DNA of 64,000 nucleotides from Micromonospora sp. WMMD1102. Its GTDB lineage: Bacteria; Actinomycetota; Actinomycetes; Mycobacteriales; Micromonosporaceae. The notes beneath the pieces are model-generated. The model saw only the letters and a program-made list of their open reading frames with translations, did not search any database and was not told the origin of the DNA. Below, in pieces: positions 27,279 through 36,205 of the stretch. The stretch is taken from positions 1,674,001 to 1,738,000 of the forward strand of contig NZ_JARUBN010000001.1 of the NCBI RefSeq assembly GCF_029626265.1. The letters run 5' to 3'. Every line of letters starts with the position of its first letter. Position 1 is the first letter of the stretch. A program made the translations under genes and the position numbers.

Positions 27279-28517
27279 CTAGGCGGGGACGGGCTCGACT
27301 GCCCGCCGAGTGTCCTCCAGGCTCGGCGGGACCGGGTGGTGGAGTCGGCCGGTGGCGACGGCGACGGCGACAGCCGTCAGGGCAACCACGGCTCCTGCGA
27401 GGACCGCGGCGGGAATCCCCCACTGTCCGATCGCGACAGCTCCGACCATTGCGCCGATGGCGTCACCACCACTGGCCGCAGACGCCGGAAGCGAGGCCGC
27501 CAGCGCCGCTCCAGGCCCGGCGAGGCTCATTGTTCGGGTCTGCAAGGCCGGTGCGAGTCCCATGGCGAATGCTCCGATGCCGATCACGGCGACCAGCGCC
27601 ACTCCCGCCCGGGCGCCGGACAGGTACATCGCCAGCAGCGAGATCGTCATTCCGAGACACCCCAGTTTCAGCGTGCGCTCGGCGTGGCTATCGGCCAGGC
27701 GTCCCCCCGCCGCCGTGCCGACCGTGGTCGCCACCCCGAAGGCGATCAGGAATCCCGTCACCGCAGTCCCGGAAACCCCGGTGACGTCGCGCAGATACGG
27801 CACGAGGTAGGTCAGTGTCGACTGGACAGCCACGAAGACCAGGCCGCACAGCACCAGTACCGCGAGCACTCGCGGCGCGAAGGCATGACGCAGCTGGGTC
27901 CTGGCACGACTCTCCCGCACCGAGGGGACCGAGGGGAGTACCAGGTAGATGGCGAGGAACACTCCGGATCCGAGGATGACGAGTCCCGCGAACGAGGCAC
28001 GCCACCCGAGGGTCCGGCCCACCAGCGCCCCCAGCGGAAGGCCCAGGGCACTCGCGGCGGCGAACCCGGAGATCACGGTGGCCATAGCGCGGCCGGCGCG
28101 ATCGGCCGGCACGATGCCTGCCGCCGTGGTCAGCGCAGCAGCAATGAACAGACCCTGGACCGCGCCGACCGCGGCGCGGGCGACGATGAAGAGCGAGTAG
28201 TCGGCGACCAGCACGGGTACCAGGTTGAGCAGGACGAAAGTTGCGGCCGCGCCGAGCAGGACCACTCGGCGGTCGAGCGATGCCGTCAGCAGAGCGAGCA
28301 ACGGGCCGCCGAGCGCCACGCCGAGGGCAAAGGCGGTGATGAGCACCCCGGCGGCCGGGAGCGACACCGCAAGGCCGACGGCGACCAGATCGATGATTCC
28401 CATGACCAGCATCTCCGCACTGCCCATCGCGAACGCCCCAGCGAACAACACGACAAGAACCATGCCGTGACCACCGAGGTTGCCTGTCGGGTGTGTGAGG
28501 TCTGTGCGAGAGCTCAT
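27279..28517 (-). CDS. MFS transporter, DHA1 arabinose-efflux/multidrug type
   Basis: A 412-residue protein with 12 predicted TM helices. FAMGSAEMLVMGIIDLVAVGLAVSLPAAG at TM1-2, LTASLDRRVVLLG (motif A-like loop) and the FLIAFGVATTVGTAAGGRLADSHAER repeat of the loop in the second half fit the AraJ/PbuE group of DHA1 drug or nucleoside exporters. ATG 28517 has no Shine-Dalgarno; a TACATT -10 (28524-28529) sits 6 nt upstream, so the mRNA is probably leaderless and the first operator covers both -10 and start codon. First gene of the MFS-SRPBCC-ArsR-DUF899 operon. Confidence 0.9.
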   Translation of the reverse strand: MSSRTDLTHPTGNLGGHGMVLVVLFAGAFAMGSAEMLVMGIIDLVAVGLAVSLPAAGVLITAFALGVALGGPLLALLTASLDRRVVLLGAAATFVLLNLVPVLVADYSLFIVARAAVGAVQGLFIAAALTTAAGIVPADRAGRAMATVISGFAAASALGLPLGALVGRTLGWRASFAGLVILGSGVFLAIYLVLPSVPSVRESRARTQLRHAFAPRVLAVLVLCGLVFVAVQSTLTYLVPYLRDVTGVSGTAVTGFLIAFGVATTVGTAAGGRLADSHAERTLKLGCLGMTISLLAMYLSGARAGVALVAVIGIGAFAMGLAPALQTRTMSLAGPGAALAASLPASAASGGDAIGAMVGAVAIGQWGIPAAVLAGAVVALTAVAVAVATGRLHHPVPPSLEDTRRAVEPVPA

Positions 28518-28534
28518 GCAACCAATGTATTGCA
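28517..28534 (-). promoter_or_regulatory. Operator site 1, overlapping the -10 and start codon of the MFS gene
   Basis: TGCAACCAATGTATTGCA is a dyad with TGCAA-like half-sites around a central A/T core. It contains the complement of the -10 (TACATT) and shares its last base with the ATG, so a bound protein would block both RNA polymerase and the start. Confidence 0.7.
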
Positions 28535-28547
28535 GTTTGCCGTGACA

Positions 28548-28565
28548 TGCAACCGATTGATTGCA
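28548..28565 (-). promoter_or_regulatory. Operator site 2 upstream of the MFS operon
   Basis: TGCAACCGATTGATTGCA repeats site 1 with 14/18 identity, centred 31 bp away (about three helical turns, same face). The pair suggests cooperative binding by a dimeric regulator, probably the operon's ArsR protein. Confidence 0.7.
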
Positions 28566-28939
28566 GGTGTGCGACGGATAGGTGTTGTAGCCGTTCAGCG
28601 TCCAGGTTTAGGGAAGGTCGAGGCCGTGGTAAGCGCCCAGTGGGAACCCCGTGGGGTTTCACCGCTGTCCTCGGCGAACCCGTAGGGGTAGACCGGCTGG
28701 TGCGGCTGTGGGGCACAGCCGATCGAGCGTTCCGGCTCGCCTGGGCCAACGCCTGCTGAGAGTTGCGCGGGAGGGCCTGTCGAGCCCTCGATTCCCTGCT
28801 GCGGTGGCGCGCTTCGGCTACTCCGAAGCAACCGCGACTTCCGGGTGCTGTGGTCGGCTCGCGCCGTCTCCGTGCTCGGCGACTCCCTGGGGCTGGTGGC
28901 TCTGCTGTCCGTCAGTCGTCAGCCGTCTCCCGGCGCCCG
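28566..28939. other. Intergenic region with hairpin and MFS relic
   Basis: It contains a 7-bp perfect hairpin (28703-28709 with 28715-28721), no ribosome-binding sites, and a truncated MFS-like coding remnant at about 28803-28911. Confidence 0.6.
28803..28911 (+). pseudogene. Fragment of an MFS transporter N-terminus
   Basis: In one frame the sequence reads LRSNRDFRVLWSARAVSVLG followed by DSLGLVALL, the typical N-terminal cytoplasmic start and TM1 of MFS exporters. Nothing recognisable follows and there is no start signal, so it is a remnant. It borders the MFS operon opposite to the IS5-type relic. Confidence 0.6.
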
Positions 28940-29371
28940 TCAGCCGCCGGGCGCTGGACCGGAGGGCGCCCGGTGACCGGTTACCAGGCTCCGGACGGCG
29001 CCGGCCAGGAACAACAGCGCCGAGGGCAGGAACGCGACGCCGAGGCCGCCGAGGGCCAGCAGCAGGCCCCAGCCGCCGATCGCGACCGCGGCGACCAGGT
29101 CGAGGTACCCGGCCAGGCGTGCGGCGAGCTGCTGGGCCAGTGCCGGCAGGGCGGCGGCGAGCACGGGTACGCCGAGCAGCACCAGCGCCGCCGCCGCACC
29201 GGAATCCTCGACGGTGAGCGGTGCGAGGACGAGCGCCACCAGCACCGTGATCACCAGCCCCGACCAGCGGACCAGCCGCTGCCCCTCGCCACCCCTACCG
29301 GTCAACACGAGTACGCCGACCGCCAGTACGGCGACGAGCGCACCCGACGTCGCCGCCAGGATCAACGCCAT
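28940..29371 (-). CDS. Four-TM hypothetical membrane protein
   Basis: A 143-residue protein of four or five Leu/Ala/Val-rich TM segments with a short basic loop (GRGGEGQRLVRWSG) and C-terminal basic tail (RSLVTGHRAPSGPAPGG). No family was recognised. ATG 29371 is chosen because GGAGG lies 4-5 nt upstream and the longer reading to 29521 has no signal. Divergent from the HhH-GPD gene. Confidence 0.7.
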   Translation of the reverse strand: MALILAATSGALVAVLAVGVLVLTGRGGEGQRLVRWSGLVITVLVALVLAPLTVEDSGAAAALVLLGVPVLAAALPALAQQLAARLAGYLDLVAAVAIGGWGLLLALGGLGVAFLPSALLFLAGAVRSLVTGHRAPSGPAPGG

Positions 29372-29561
29372 GGCCCTCCAATTCGACAGGCAAGGATCAT
29401 TCTCCCAGCACCGTCCGTGTCCGTGGTACCAGGCTGGTCTGACGACGATGCGCTCCGCCAGCGGATGATCACGCAGTATCTCGCCGACCTGGTCTGACGT
29501 CCTCGTCACCAATGAACGCACCGTCGCACTGCTCAGGCGCCGATTACGGCATCATCGGACC

Positions 29562-30143
29562 ATGCCACTCTCGCTGCCCATCGACGCCGAAGCCAACGAA
29601 CTGCTCCGGCGGGACCCGCTAGCGCTGTTGATCGGAATGGTGCTGGACCAGCAGGTCAGCATGGAGAAGGCGTTCGCCGGCCCGTACGAGTTGGTCAAGC
29701 GGCTCGGGCACGTCCCGGACGCGGCCGAGTTGGCCGGCTTCGATCCGGAGGCGCTGGCCGCGATCTTCGCCGAGCGGCCCGCCCTGCACCGGTTCCCCAA
29801 GGCCATGGCAGCTCGGGTGCAGGAGGTGTGCCGAGCCCTCGTCGAGCGGTACGACGGTGACCCGAGCCGGCTCTGGTCCGGGGCCGAGGACGGCCGTGAA
29901 CTGCTGAAGCGGATCACCGGGCTGCCCGGCTTCGGCAGGCAGAAGGGGCAGATCTTCCTGGCTCTGCTCGGCAAACGCTTCGGTGTGCAGCCGCCCGGCT
30001 GGCGGGAGGCGGCCGGCGACTACGGGCTCGACGGCGTCCACCACTCCGTCGCCGACGTGGTGGACGAGTCGTCCCTGGCCAAGGTGCGCCAGCACAAGCA
30101 GCAGATGAAGGCCGCCGCCAAGGCCGCAGCCGCCCCGGGCTGA
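29562..30143 (+). CDS. HhH-GPD-type base-excision DNA repair protein
   Basis: A 193-residue protein: LLIGMVLDQQVSMEKAFAGPYELVKRLG, then a helix-hairpin-helix (ITGLPGFGRQKGQIFLALLGKRFGV) with Gly-rich hairpin GLPGFGRQKG, and the downstream GLDGVHHSVADVVDESSLAKV with an Asp in GPD-like position. It belongs to the short actinobacterial HhH-GPD proteins, which lack the C-terminal Fe-S loop of Nth/MutY. Presumed DNA glycosylase or related repair role; substrate unknown. The Lys/Ala-rich tail could add DNA contacts. Confidence 0.88.
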   Translation: MPLSLPIDAEANELLRRDPLALLIGMVLDQQVSMEKAFAGPYELVKRLGHVPDAAELAGFDPEALAAIFAERPALHRFPKAMAARVQEVCRALVERYDGDPSRLWSGAEDGRELLKRITGLPGFGRQKGQIFLALLGKRFGVQPPGWREAAGDYGLDGVHHSVADVVDESSLAKVRQHKQQMKAAAKAAAAPG

Positions 30144-30338
30144 TCCGTCGTGTCCGCCGGGCTGTGCCGTCGTGTCCGGCGAGCCTCGGCGGGGACTGGC
30201 TCGTTGATTGAGGAGATCGTCGACACTCAGGGAGCGACGCAGTGGCCCGGAAGGTTCTGGTCGGCGTAGGCCCGGGACCGCCGGCTCCGGTCCGGGTGCG
30301 CCCCGGACCACCGCGCCGAACCGGTGGGCCGACGCCGC

Positions 30339-31568
30339 ATGGCTGATACGCCGATCGATCCGCTCCTGCGTACCGAGGCCAGTTCGCAACGGGCCACCTT
30401 TCTGGAACTCTTCCTGGACCTGGTCTTCGTCTTCGCGCTCACCCGGGTCTCCCAGCGGCTGGTCGAGGACTTCACCAGCGATCAGGGCATCCTGCTCTCC
30501 GAGGCCGGCCAGACCCTGCTGCTCTTCCTGGCGCTCTGGTTCATCTGGGCCTCGACGGCTTGGGCCACCAGCACCCAGGAGCCCGAGACGTTGGCCGTGC
30601 AGGGCGTCGTGGTGGTGACCGTGGTGTGCAGCATGGTGGTGGCGGTCGCCCTCCCGGAGGGGTTCGGCGACCGGGGCCTGATCTTCGCCGGCGCGTACCT
30701 CGCGGTCCAGTACGGCCGTGTCGGGTTCTTCCTGCTGGCCACGCGGGGTCGGTCCGTTCCGGGCGACCCTGATACGCCGCGTCGGGTGCTCTTCTGGGCC
30801 GGGATGACCACCCTGCCGTGGCTCGTCGGTGGACTGGCCGGTGAGAACGTCCTGCGGGGGGTGTTCTGGAGCATCGCGATCGGCGTGGACTACCTCGGCT
30901 TCACCCTGGGCTGGCCGACGCCCCGACTCGGCCGGGCACGCCACGGGGGGCAGCCGTTCGCCGGGGAGCACCTGGCCGAGCGCTACCAGCAGTTCCTGTT
31001 GATCGCGCTCGGCGAGCTGATCCTGGTCACCGGGATCAGCTTCAGCAGCACCGAGGGGGCCGCCTTCACCCCGGCCAGGAGTGCCGCGCTCGGGCTGGCG
31101 CTGCTGACCACGGTGCTGCTCTGGCGGATCTACTTCTACCGGGCCGGGCACGTACTACCGAACGCGATCATCCAGGCGCGGGATCCGACGCGGCTCGGCC
31201 TGGCCGCCGCCTACACGCACCTGGTCATGATCGCCGGCATCGTGCTCACCGGGGTCGGCTACGAACTGTCCATCACCCACCCGTTCGGGCACACCGCGCC
31301 CGCCTGGCTGATCGCCATCCTGGGCGGTCCCGCGCTCTTCCTGGCCGGTCGGGCCGGTTTCGAGTTCCAGGTGTTCGCTCGGGTCTCCTGGACCCGGGTG
31401 GCCGGCCTGGTCCTGCTGGCGGCGTCTGCGGTGGTGGTACCGGTGACGACCCGGTTGCCACTGCTGACCGTCGCCGGCGTCACCGCAGCGGTGCTGCTCG
31501 GGGTGGCCCTGTCCGACCTACGCCGGGCATGGGGACAGTCGCCCGAGCAGCCGGCGCCGCCGGTCTGA
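30339..31568 (+). CDS. ltrA: Low temperature requirement protein A (LtrA) family membrane protein
   Basis: A 409-residue polytopic protein. RATFLELFLDLVFVFALTRVSQRL at the N-terminus and YQQFLLIALGELILVTGISFS in the middle are the LtrA signatures; about ten TM segments are visible. LtrA was named from a Listeria mutant unable to grow in the cold; the molecular function is unknown. ATG 30339 is preferred over GTG 30324 because it gives the usual short acidic N-terminus. Confidence 0.9.
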   Translation: MADTPIDPLLRTEASSQRATFLELFLDLVFVFALTRVSQRLVEDFTSDQGILLSEAGQTLLLFLALWFIWASTAWATSTQEPETLAVQGVVVVTVVCSMVVAVALPEGFGDRGLIFAGAYLAVQYGRVGFFLLATRGRSVPGDPDTPRRVLFWAGMTTLPWLVGGLAGENVLRGVFWSIAIGVDYLGFTLGWPTPRLGRARHGGQPFAGEHLAERYQQFLLIALGELILVTGISFSSTEGAAFTPARSAALGLALLTTVLLWRIYFYRAGHVLPNAIIQARDPTRLGLAAAYTHLVMIAGIVLTGVGYELSITHPFGHTAPAWLIAILGGPALFLAGRAGFEFQVFARVSWTRVAGLVLLAASAVVVPVTTRLPLLTVAGVTAAVLLGVALSDLRRAWGQSPEQPAPPV

Positions 31569-31674
31569 GGCAACGGGAGACAGCCCGGTCGCCCCGTTGG
31601 CCGGCAGCCGGTCCGGAGCGCGCCCGGCTGCCACCGGTCCAGCCGGTTCGGTCGGCGTTCGGTCGGCGGCCGGT

Positions 31675-31986
31675 TCAGGCCGCCGTCGGGTGGGCGAGCG
31701 CGGCCAGTGCCCGGCGTACGTCGGCCAGCGACACCGTGGCCGAGTCGTCCAGGTCGGCCAGTCCTGCCTCGATCCACTGCCGCATCAGGGTGGTCACCCC
31801 GATGCCGCGCGCCTCGGCGGCCGAGCGGACCCGTTCGTAGGTGTCCAGCGGCAGGCGTACGGAGCGGCTGACCATCGGCACGTCGGTGTCCGGGGTGGGC
31901 AGTTCGACCGGCTGCGCGTCGTCGATCAGATCCGCGAGTTGGTCGTCTTCGGCGTGGAACCGCTTGACGGCATCGTCTCGGTGCAT
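31675..31986 (-). CDS. Ribbon-helix-helix type antitoxin-like protein
   Basis: A 103-residue protein: acidic N-terminal half (FHAEDDQLADLIDDAQPVELPTPDTD), then SRSVRLPLDTYERVRSAAEARGIGVTTLMRQWIEAGLADL, which has the beta-strand plus two helices of CopG/Arc RHH regulators. The order (disordered acidic segment first, RHH second) differs from most antitoxins. ATG 31986 has GGAGG 8 nt upstream. It lies 91 nt downstream of a small basic protein gene and probably forms a toxin-antitoxin-like pair with it. Confidence 0.75.
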   Translation of the reverse strand: MHRDDAVKRFHAEDDQLADLIDDAQPVELPTPDTDVPMVSRSVRLPLDTYERVRSAAEARGIGVTTLMRQWIEAGLADLDDSATVSLADVRRALAALAHPTAA

Positions 31987-32077
31987 CGTCACCGCCTCCT
32001 CCTCGTCTCCGTGCTCGATCTCGTGATCGATCCCGGTCTCCTGGTGCGCGATCCCGGGCCCGCCTGGTGGGACGGAC

Positions 32078-32365
32078 TCATCGCCGGCGCCCCCGGATCG
32101 CCTCCTCGTAGCGCTTGGACTCGATGTCGGTCAGGTCACGCGCGGAGAGGATGTCCCAGTCGTTGTCAACTTGATCGGCCTCGGCCAGCAGGATGGCCAG
32201 TCGTCGTCCGCGCCGTGCCATGGCATAGACGATCATGACGTCGTCGCCGAGGTGCCGGATGACCCGTCGGGCGCTGTGCAGCGCCTCCCACACCTCGCCG
32301 GGGGTGACGTCGTGGACCTTCAGGTTTCCCAGTGCCTCGTCGGTGAAGCTGAACCTGCTGCCCAC
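32078..32365 (-). CDS. Putative toxin of a type II toxin-antitoxin-like pair
   Basis: A 95-residue protein: FSFTDEALGNLKVHDVTPGEVWEALHSARRVIRHLGDDVMIVYAMARRGRRLAILLAEADQVDNDWDILSAR. The helix-strand order and RRVIRHLGDD...YAMARRGRRLAILL core resemble compact BrnT/RelE-superfamily RNases or DUF4258-like proteins, but I cannot assign a family. A TACGCT hexamer (32378-32373) lies 7 nt before GTG 32365, so the mRNA is probably leaderless. ACGTACGT (32381-32388) just behind the -10 could be an operator. The toxin gene precedes the antitoxin gene. Confidence 0.65.
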   Translation of the reverse strand: MGSRFSFTDEALGNLKVHDVTPGEVWEALHSARRVIRHLGDDVMIVYAMARRGRRLAILLAEADQVDNDWDILSARDLTDIESKRYEEAIRGRRR

Positions 32366-32380
32366 CCGAGGGAGCGTACC

Positions 32381-32388
32381 ACGTACGT
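32381..32388. promoter_or_regulatory. ACGTACGT palindrome at the toxin promoter
   Basis: An 8-bp perfect palindrome between the presumed -10 (32373-32378) and -35 of the toxin gene, a usual position for antitoxin autoregulation. Short, so weak evidence. Confidence 0.35.
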
Positions 32389-32529
32389 AACACGCGGATG
32401 TGACGCGACGAACCCGGCCCGGGTGCCGGCCCGGCGTCGTCGCGCGGTGGAAGGTGCGAGTATGGGAGACGGCATCCCGGGACGGGAGAGTTCCGGGGAG
32501 GACCGACCGCATCCCTCCGGAGGCCCGTG

Positions 32530-32886
32530 GTGAAGCGTCAGGCGTACCAGCCGATCCTGATCACCGACGCCTCACGCAGCCAGGACGACCAGTTGCACAG
32601 CCGGCAGCGTCGCTACCTCGTGATGATGTCGGTGCGGGCGCTCTGTGTCGTCGTCGGTGCCATCCTGGTCGGCGCCAAGGCGCCGCTGCTCTGGCTCTGG
32701 CTGCCGCTCTGTGCCGTCGGCATGGTCCTGATCCCCTGGCTGGCCGTGCTGCTCGCGAACGACCGCCCGCCGAAGGAGGAGCACCGGATCGGCGCGCGGA
32801 TGCGGCGGAACCATCTCGACCAGACGCCGCCCCGGGCGCTGCCCGCCGAGGAACGCCCGCACCGGGTGATCGACGCCGAGCCCTGA
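32530..32886 (+). CDS. DUF3099 two-TM membrane protein
   Basis: A 118-residue protein: QPILITDASRSQDDQLHSRQRRYLVMMSVRALCVV, two TM segments and the post-TM motif LLANDRPPKEEHRI are the DUF3099 pattern. GTG 32530 is selected because GGAGG (32519-32523) is 6 nt upstream; GTG 32527 is too close. Function unknown; in mycobacteria, as I recall, a homologue sits near sigA/sigB too, consistent with the synteny of this window. Confidence 0.88.
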   Translation: MKRQAYQPILITDASRSQDDQLHSRQRRYLVMMSVRALCVVVGAILVGAKAPLLWLWLPLCAVGMVLIPWLAVLLANDRPPKEEHRIGARMRRNHLDQTPPRALPAEERPHRVIDAEP

Positions 32887-32926
32887 TCCGGGCTGACCGC
32901 CCCGATACGCCGAACCGGGCCGGTGA

Positions 32927-33877
32927 TCAACTCCGCTCGGCCGGCGGCCGGGCCCCGAGGGTGCCGACCGCCGCCGCGCCGAGTTCGGCCGCCCGGTCCA
33001 GCGCCTCGGCCGGGCTGGCGCCGCCGATCCGGGCCGCCAGCAGGCCGGCCGCGAACGCGTCCCCGGCCCCGGTCACGTCGCGCACCGGCACCCGCCGGGC
33101 CGGCACGGAGACCACCGGGCCGCCGCGTTCGGCCCAGACCGCACCGGCGGCACCGTCCTTCACCACCACGTGCCGGGCCACCCTGGTCAGCGTGCGTGCC
33201 TGCGCCGCGGGCGTACCCGGTCCGGCCAGCACCACCGCCTCGTCCGCGTTGGCGAGCAGCAGGTCGGCATCGCGTACCCAGGCCAGGAACGCGGGCGCAC
33301 CGACCCGGCGCAACGGTTCGGCGGAGGCCGCGTCGACGCTGGTGCTGAGGCCGCGCCCGCGCGCGGCGGCCAGCGCGGCCAGCCCGGCCCGGCGCGACCC
33401 GGCGTCCAACAGGGTGTACGCCGACAGGTGCAGATGCCCCGCGTCCAGGGTTTCGCCCAGCGCCGCGTCGACCTGCTCCGGAGTCAGCCGGAGGTTCGCC
33501 CCGCGCTGGGTGACCATGGTCCGCTCGCCGTCGCCGGCCAGCACGATGACGGTGCCGGTCGGGGCGTCCGGATCCCGGCGCACCGCACAGTGCACGCCCA
33601 GCGTGGTCAGCTCGGCGATCCGGGAGCTGCCGGCGTCGTCCACGCCGACGGCGCCGACCAGGGTGACCGGGCAGCCCTGCCAGGCCAGCCAGGCTGCGGT
33701 GTTGGCGGCCTGGCCACCGCCGGTGACCCGGATCTCGGCCGAGGTGTCGGAGCCGGGCGCCACCGGTCCGGCCAGCACCGCCAGCACGTCGGTGACGACG
33801 TCGCCGACCACGACGATCCGGTGCGGCGGCCCACCCCCGCCCGTCGGCGGAGCCGGAGGAGGACCTCCGGGCGTCAT
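32927..33877 (-). CDS. psuK: PfkB-family sugar kinase, probable pseudouridine kinase
   Basis: A 316-residue ribokinase-fold protein: [40 protein letters not shown] and the C-terminal anion-hole/catalytic motif [20 protein letters not shown] with the base Asp in GAGDAF. The start overlaps the stop of psuG (ATGA), so the pair is translationally coupled. This context makes phosphorylation of pseudouridine to pseudouridine 5'-phosphate, the substrate of PsuG, the best guess; ribokinase activity cannot be excluded by sequence alone. The Pro/Gly-rich N-terminal 20 residues are an addition. Confidence 0.88.
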   Translation of the reverse strand: MTPGGPPPAPPTGGGGPPHRIVVVGDVVTDVLAVLAGPVAPGSDTSAEIRVTGGGQAANTAAWLAWQGCPVTLVGAVGVDDAGSSRIAELTTLGVHCAVRRDPDAPTGTVIVLAGDGERTMVTQRGANLRLTPEQVDAALGETLDAGHLHLSAYTLLDAGSRRAGLAALAAARGRGLSTSVDAASAEPLRRVGAPAFLAWVRDADLLLANADEAVVLAGPGTPAAQARTLTRVARHVVVKDGAAGAVWAERGGPVVSVPARRVPVRDVTGAGDAFAAGLLAARIGGASPAEALDRAAELGAAAVGTLGARPPAERS

Positions 33878-34794
33878 CGCCGGCCGGCGGCGGCCACGGC
33901 GATCCGGGCGGCGAGCGCGGCGTTGCGCAGGATGATCCGGACGTTGACCGCCAGGCTGGCACCGTCGGTGGCGGAGTGGAAGTGGGCCAGCAGGAACGGG
34001 GTGACCGCCTTGCCGGTCACTGCCTCGGCGGCGAGCCGGGCCAGGCCGTCGGCCAGGGTGCGGTCGTGCAGGGCCGGGTCGAGCTGCTCGTCGGTGGGGA
34101 GCGGGTTGGCCACGATCAGCGCGCCGGCCGAGACCCCGTGCCCGGCCCGGGCCGCGAGCGCGGCGGCCACCTGTTCCGGCGAATCGACCGACCAGTCCAG
34201 GTCGAAGCCGCCGTCGGTGACGAAGAAGCCGGGGAACCGGCGGCTGCGGTAACCGACCACCGCCACACCCAGCGTCTCCAGCCGCTCCAGGGTCGCGCCG
34301 ACGTCGAGGATCGACTTCACCCCGGCGCAGACCACCGCGATCGGGGTACCGGAGAGCGCGGTCAGGTCGGCCGACTCGTCGAAGGTCTGCGCCGCCTCCC
34401 GGTGCACCCCGCCGAGGCCGCCGGTGGCGAATACCCGGATCCCGGCTGCCGCCGCGACCGCACTGGTGGCGGCCACCGTGGTGGCCCCGTCGGCCCGGGT
34501 GGCGGCGGCCAGCGCCAGATCGCGTACGGAGAGCTTCGCCACGCCGTCCGAGGAGGCGAGCCGGGTCAGCTGGGTGTCGTCGAGGCCCACCACGAGGTCG
34601 CCGTCGACCATTCCGATGGTGGCCGGGACCGCCCCGTCGGCGCGTACCGCCGCTTCGATCTCGCGGGCCACCCGCAGGTTGTCCGGGCGGGGCAGGCCGT
34701 GCGAGACGATGGTGCTCTCCAGGGCGACGACGGGGCGGTCGGCGCGCAGTGCCTCGGCCACCTCGGCGCCGTACCGGATCTGATAATCGGTCAC
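33874..34794 (-). CDS. psuG: Pseudouridine-5'-phosphate glycosidase
   Basis: A 306-residue protein of normal PsuG length. [72 protein letters not shown] (catalytic Lys) and the C-terminal [30 protein letters not shown] are family signatures. It splits pseudouridine 5'-phosphate into uracil and ribose 5-phosphate with Mn2+, recycling modified RNA. The GTG start has a TACGGT -10 (34808-34803) 8 nt upstream, indicating a leaderless psuGK transcript. Confidence 0.96.
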   Translation of the reverse strand: MTDYQIRYGAEVAEALRADRPVVALESTIVSHGLPRPDNLRVAREIEAAVRADGAVPATIGMVDGDLVVGLDDTQLTRLASSDGVAKLSVRDLALAAATRADGATTVAATSAVAAAAGIRVFATGGLGGVHREAAQTFDESADLTALSGTPIAVVCAGVKSILDVGATLERLETLGVAVVGYRSRRFPGFFVTDGGFDLDWSVDSPEQVAAALAARAGHGVSAGALIVANPLPTDEQLDPALHDRTLADGLARLAAEAVTGKAVTPFLLAHFHSATDGASLAVNVRIILRNAALAARIAVAAAGRR

Positions 34795-34901
34795 GGCTGA
34801 CCACCGTACGGGCCGGGGCCGGGGGGTGTTCCGGTGGACCGCTCGGCAGTGACCTGCCAGACTTGACCGTTGGCGGGGTCACCGAGGGAGGAATCGCTGC
34901 C

Positions 34902-35120
34902 GTGAGCACTGAGGTTCTCGAGCGTCCGGAACTGAAGGACGCGGACACCGGGCCGGAGATGTTCCACTACGTCCGGAAAGACAGAATCGCCGAGAGTGCG
35001 GTCATGGGGACCTTCGTGATCGCGCTCTGCGGTGAGACGTTCCCGGTCACCAAGGCCGCCAAGCCGGGCTCGCCGGTCTGCCCGAAGTGCAAGGAGATCT
35101 ACGACTCGATGCGCGACTGA
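34902..35120 (+). CDS. DUF3039 family protein
   Basis: A 72-residue protein, STEVLERPELKDAD then EMFHYVRKDRIAESAVMGTFVIALCGETFPVTKAA...GSPVCPKCKEIYDSM. The Cys...CPKC arrangement (three cysteines plus a possible His) may bind zinc. GTG 34902 follows GGGAGGA by 9 nt. Function unknown; as I recall, M. tuberculosis has the homologue (Rv2708c) in the sigA-sigB interval. Confidence 0.93.
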   Translation: MSTEVLERPELKDADTGPEMFHYVRKDRIAESAVMGTFVIALCGETFPVTKAAKPGSPVCPKCKEIYDSMRD

Positions 35121-35159
35121 GCCGGGCCGGAGCCGCCCGTCAGCGCGTAACATCCTGCG

Positions 35160-36011
35160 GTGACCGCCGCAGCCGCCCTGCTTTTCGCCGACCTCACCGG
35201 TGTGGCGATCTTCGCCGCGTCCGGCGCCTCCGCCGCCGTGGTGAAGCGGCTGGACCTGTTCGGGGTGGTCTTCGTCGGCTTCGTCGCCGCACTTGGCGGC
35301 GGCATCTTCCGGGACCTGGTGATCGACGACGGGCCGCCGCTGGCCTTCGCCGACTGGCGGTACGCGGTCACCGCGACGGTCACCGCCGCGGCGGTCTTCT
35401 GGCTACACCCCCAGTTGGCGCGGCTGCGTACCACCGTGCTGGTCCTCGACGCGGCCGGGCTCGGCCTCTTCACCGTCACCGGTACCCTCACCGCGCTGGA
35501 CGCCGGGCTGCCCCCGGTCGGCGCCTGCATGATCGGCATGTTGACCGGGATCGGCGGCGGCCTGGGCCGGGACCTGCTGACCGGGGAGATTCCGGTCGTG
35601 CTGCGCCGGGAGATCTACGCGGTGGCGGCGCTGGCCGGTGCGGTCGCGGTGGTCGGCCTGGACCGGGTCGACCTGGCCGGCCCCGGACCGCTGATGGCGG
35701 CGGCGCTCTTCGTCTTCGCCCTCCGGCTGGTGGCGCTGCGCCGCCGCTGGTCCGCGCCGGTCCCGCTGGCCGCTCCGCCCCAGGTTGCTCCGGGCCAGGC
35801 TCAGGTTGCTCCGGCCCAGGCTCAGGCTGCTCCGGCCCAGGCTCAGGCTGCTCCGGCCCAGGCTGCGGCGACCGTGACCGCACCGGACCTGGTCGCCACG
35901 ATCCCGGGGTGCTCGGCGGGCCCATCCAACCAGTCCGGCTCACCGGCATCGACCGATGGCTCAGCTGAGACGGACAGGTCACCGGAGGAGCGTCGGGTCG
36001 ACGGCTGGTGA
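35160..36011 (+). CDS. TRIC/UPF0126 family cation channel-like membrane protein with repeat tail
   Basis: A 283-residue protein with seven TM segments in two repeats, each with the GGG-RD signature (AALGGGIFRDLVI and TGIGGGLGRDLL) of prokaryotic trimeric intracellular cation channels (YvgP/YicG-like). After about residue 205 comes a cytosolic tail with four 7-residue repeats (Q-A-x-A-P-A-Q type) encoded by a 21-bp DNA repeat. GTG 35160 has TAACAT (35148-35153) 6 nt upstream: leaderless. Transport of K+ is reported for some homologues; not shown here. Confidence 0.88.
   Translation: MTAAAALLFADLTGVAIFAASGASAAVVKRLDLFGVVFVGFVAALGGGIFRDLVIDDGPPLAFADWRYAVTATVTAAAVFWLHPQLARLRTTVLVLDAAGLGLFTVTGTLTALDAGLPPVGACMIGMLTGIGGGLGRDLLTGEIPVVLRREIYAVAALAGAVAVVGLDRVDLAGPGPLMAAALFVFALRLVALRRRWSAPVPLAAPPQVAPGQAQVAPAQAQAAPAQAQAAPAQAAATVTAPDLVATIPGCSAGPSNQSGSPASTDGSAETDRSPEERRVDGW
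35781..35864. repeat. 21-bp in-frame minisatellite, 4 copies, in the TRIC-type gene
   Basis: Units of CAGGCTGCTCCGGCCCAGGC-T start at 35781, 35802, 35823 and 35844. The last two copies are identical and the first two carry one to two changes. Confidence 0.92.
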
Positions 36012-36205
36012 TGGACGTCAGCCGGAGCACATCGCCAGGTGGCGCAGGGCCGGGCAGCAGTGCCAGCCGGACGGGCTTGCCGCGGCCTCGGCGGAATCCT
36101 AACCATTCCGGTCCGGGCCGGCGAAATCCCTTGCTGGGATGGAGCCCCGCGCCCTGGTGATCATCGGGCGTTCGGGTGGGGACAGCTCCGCCAGAACGGT
36201 GCGGC

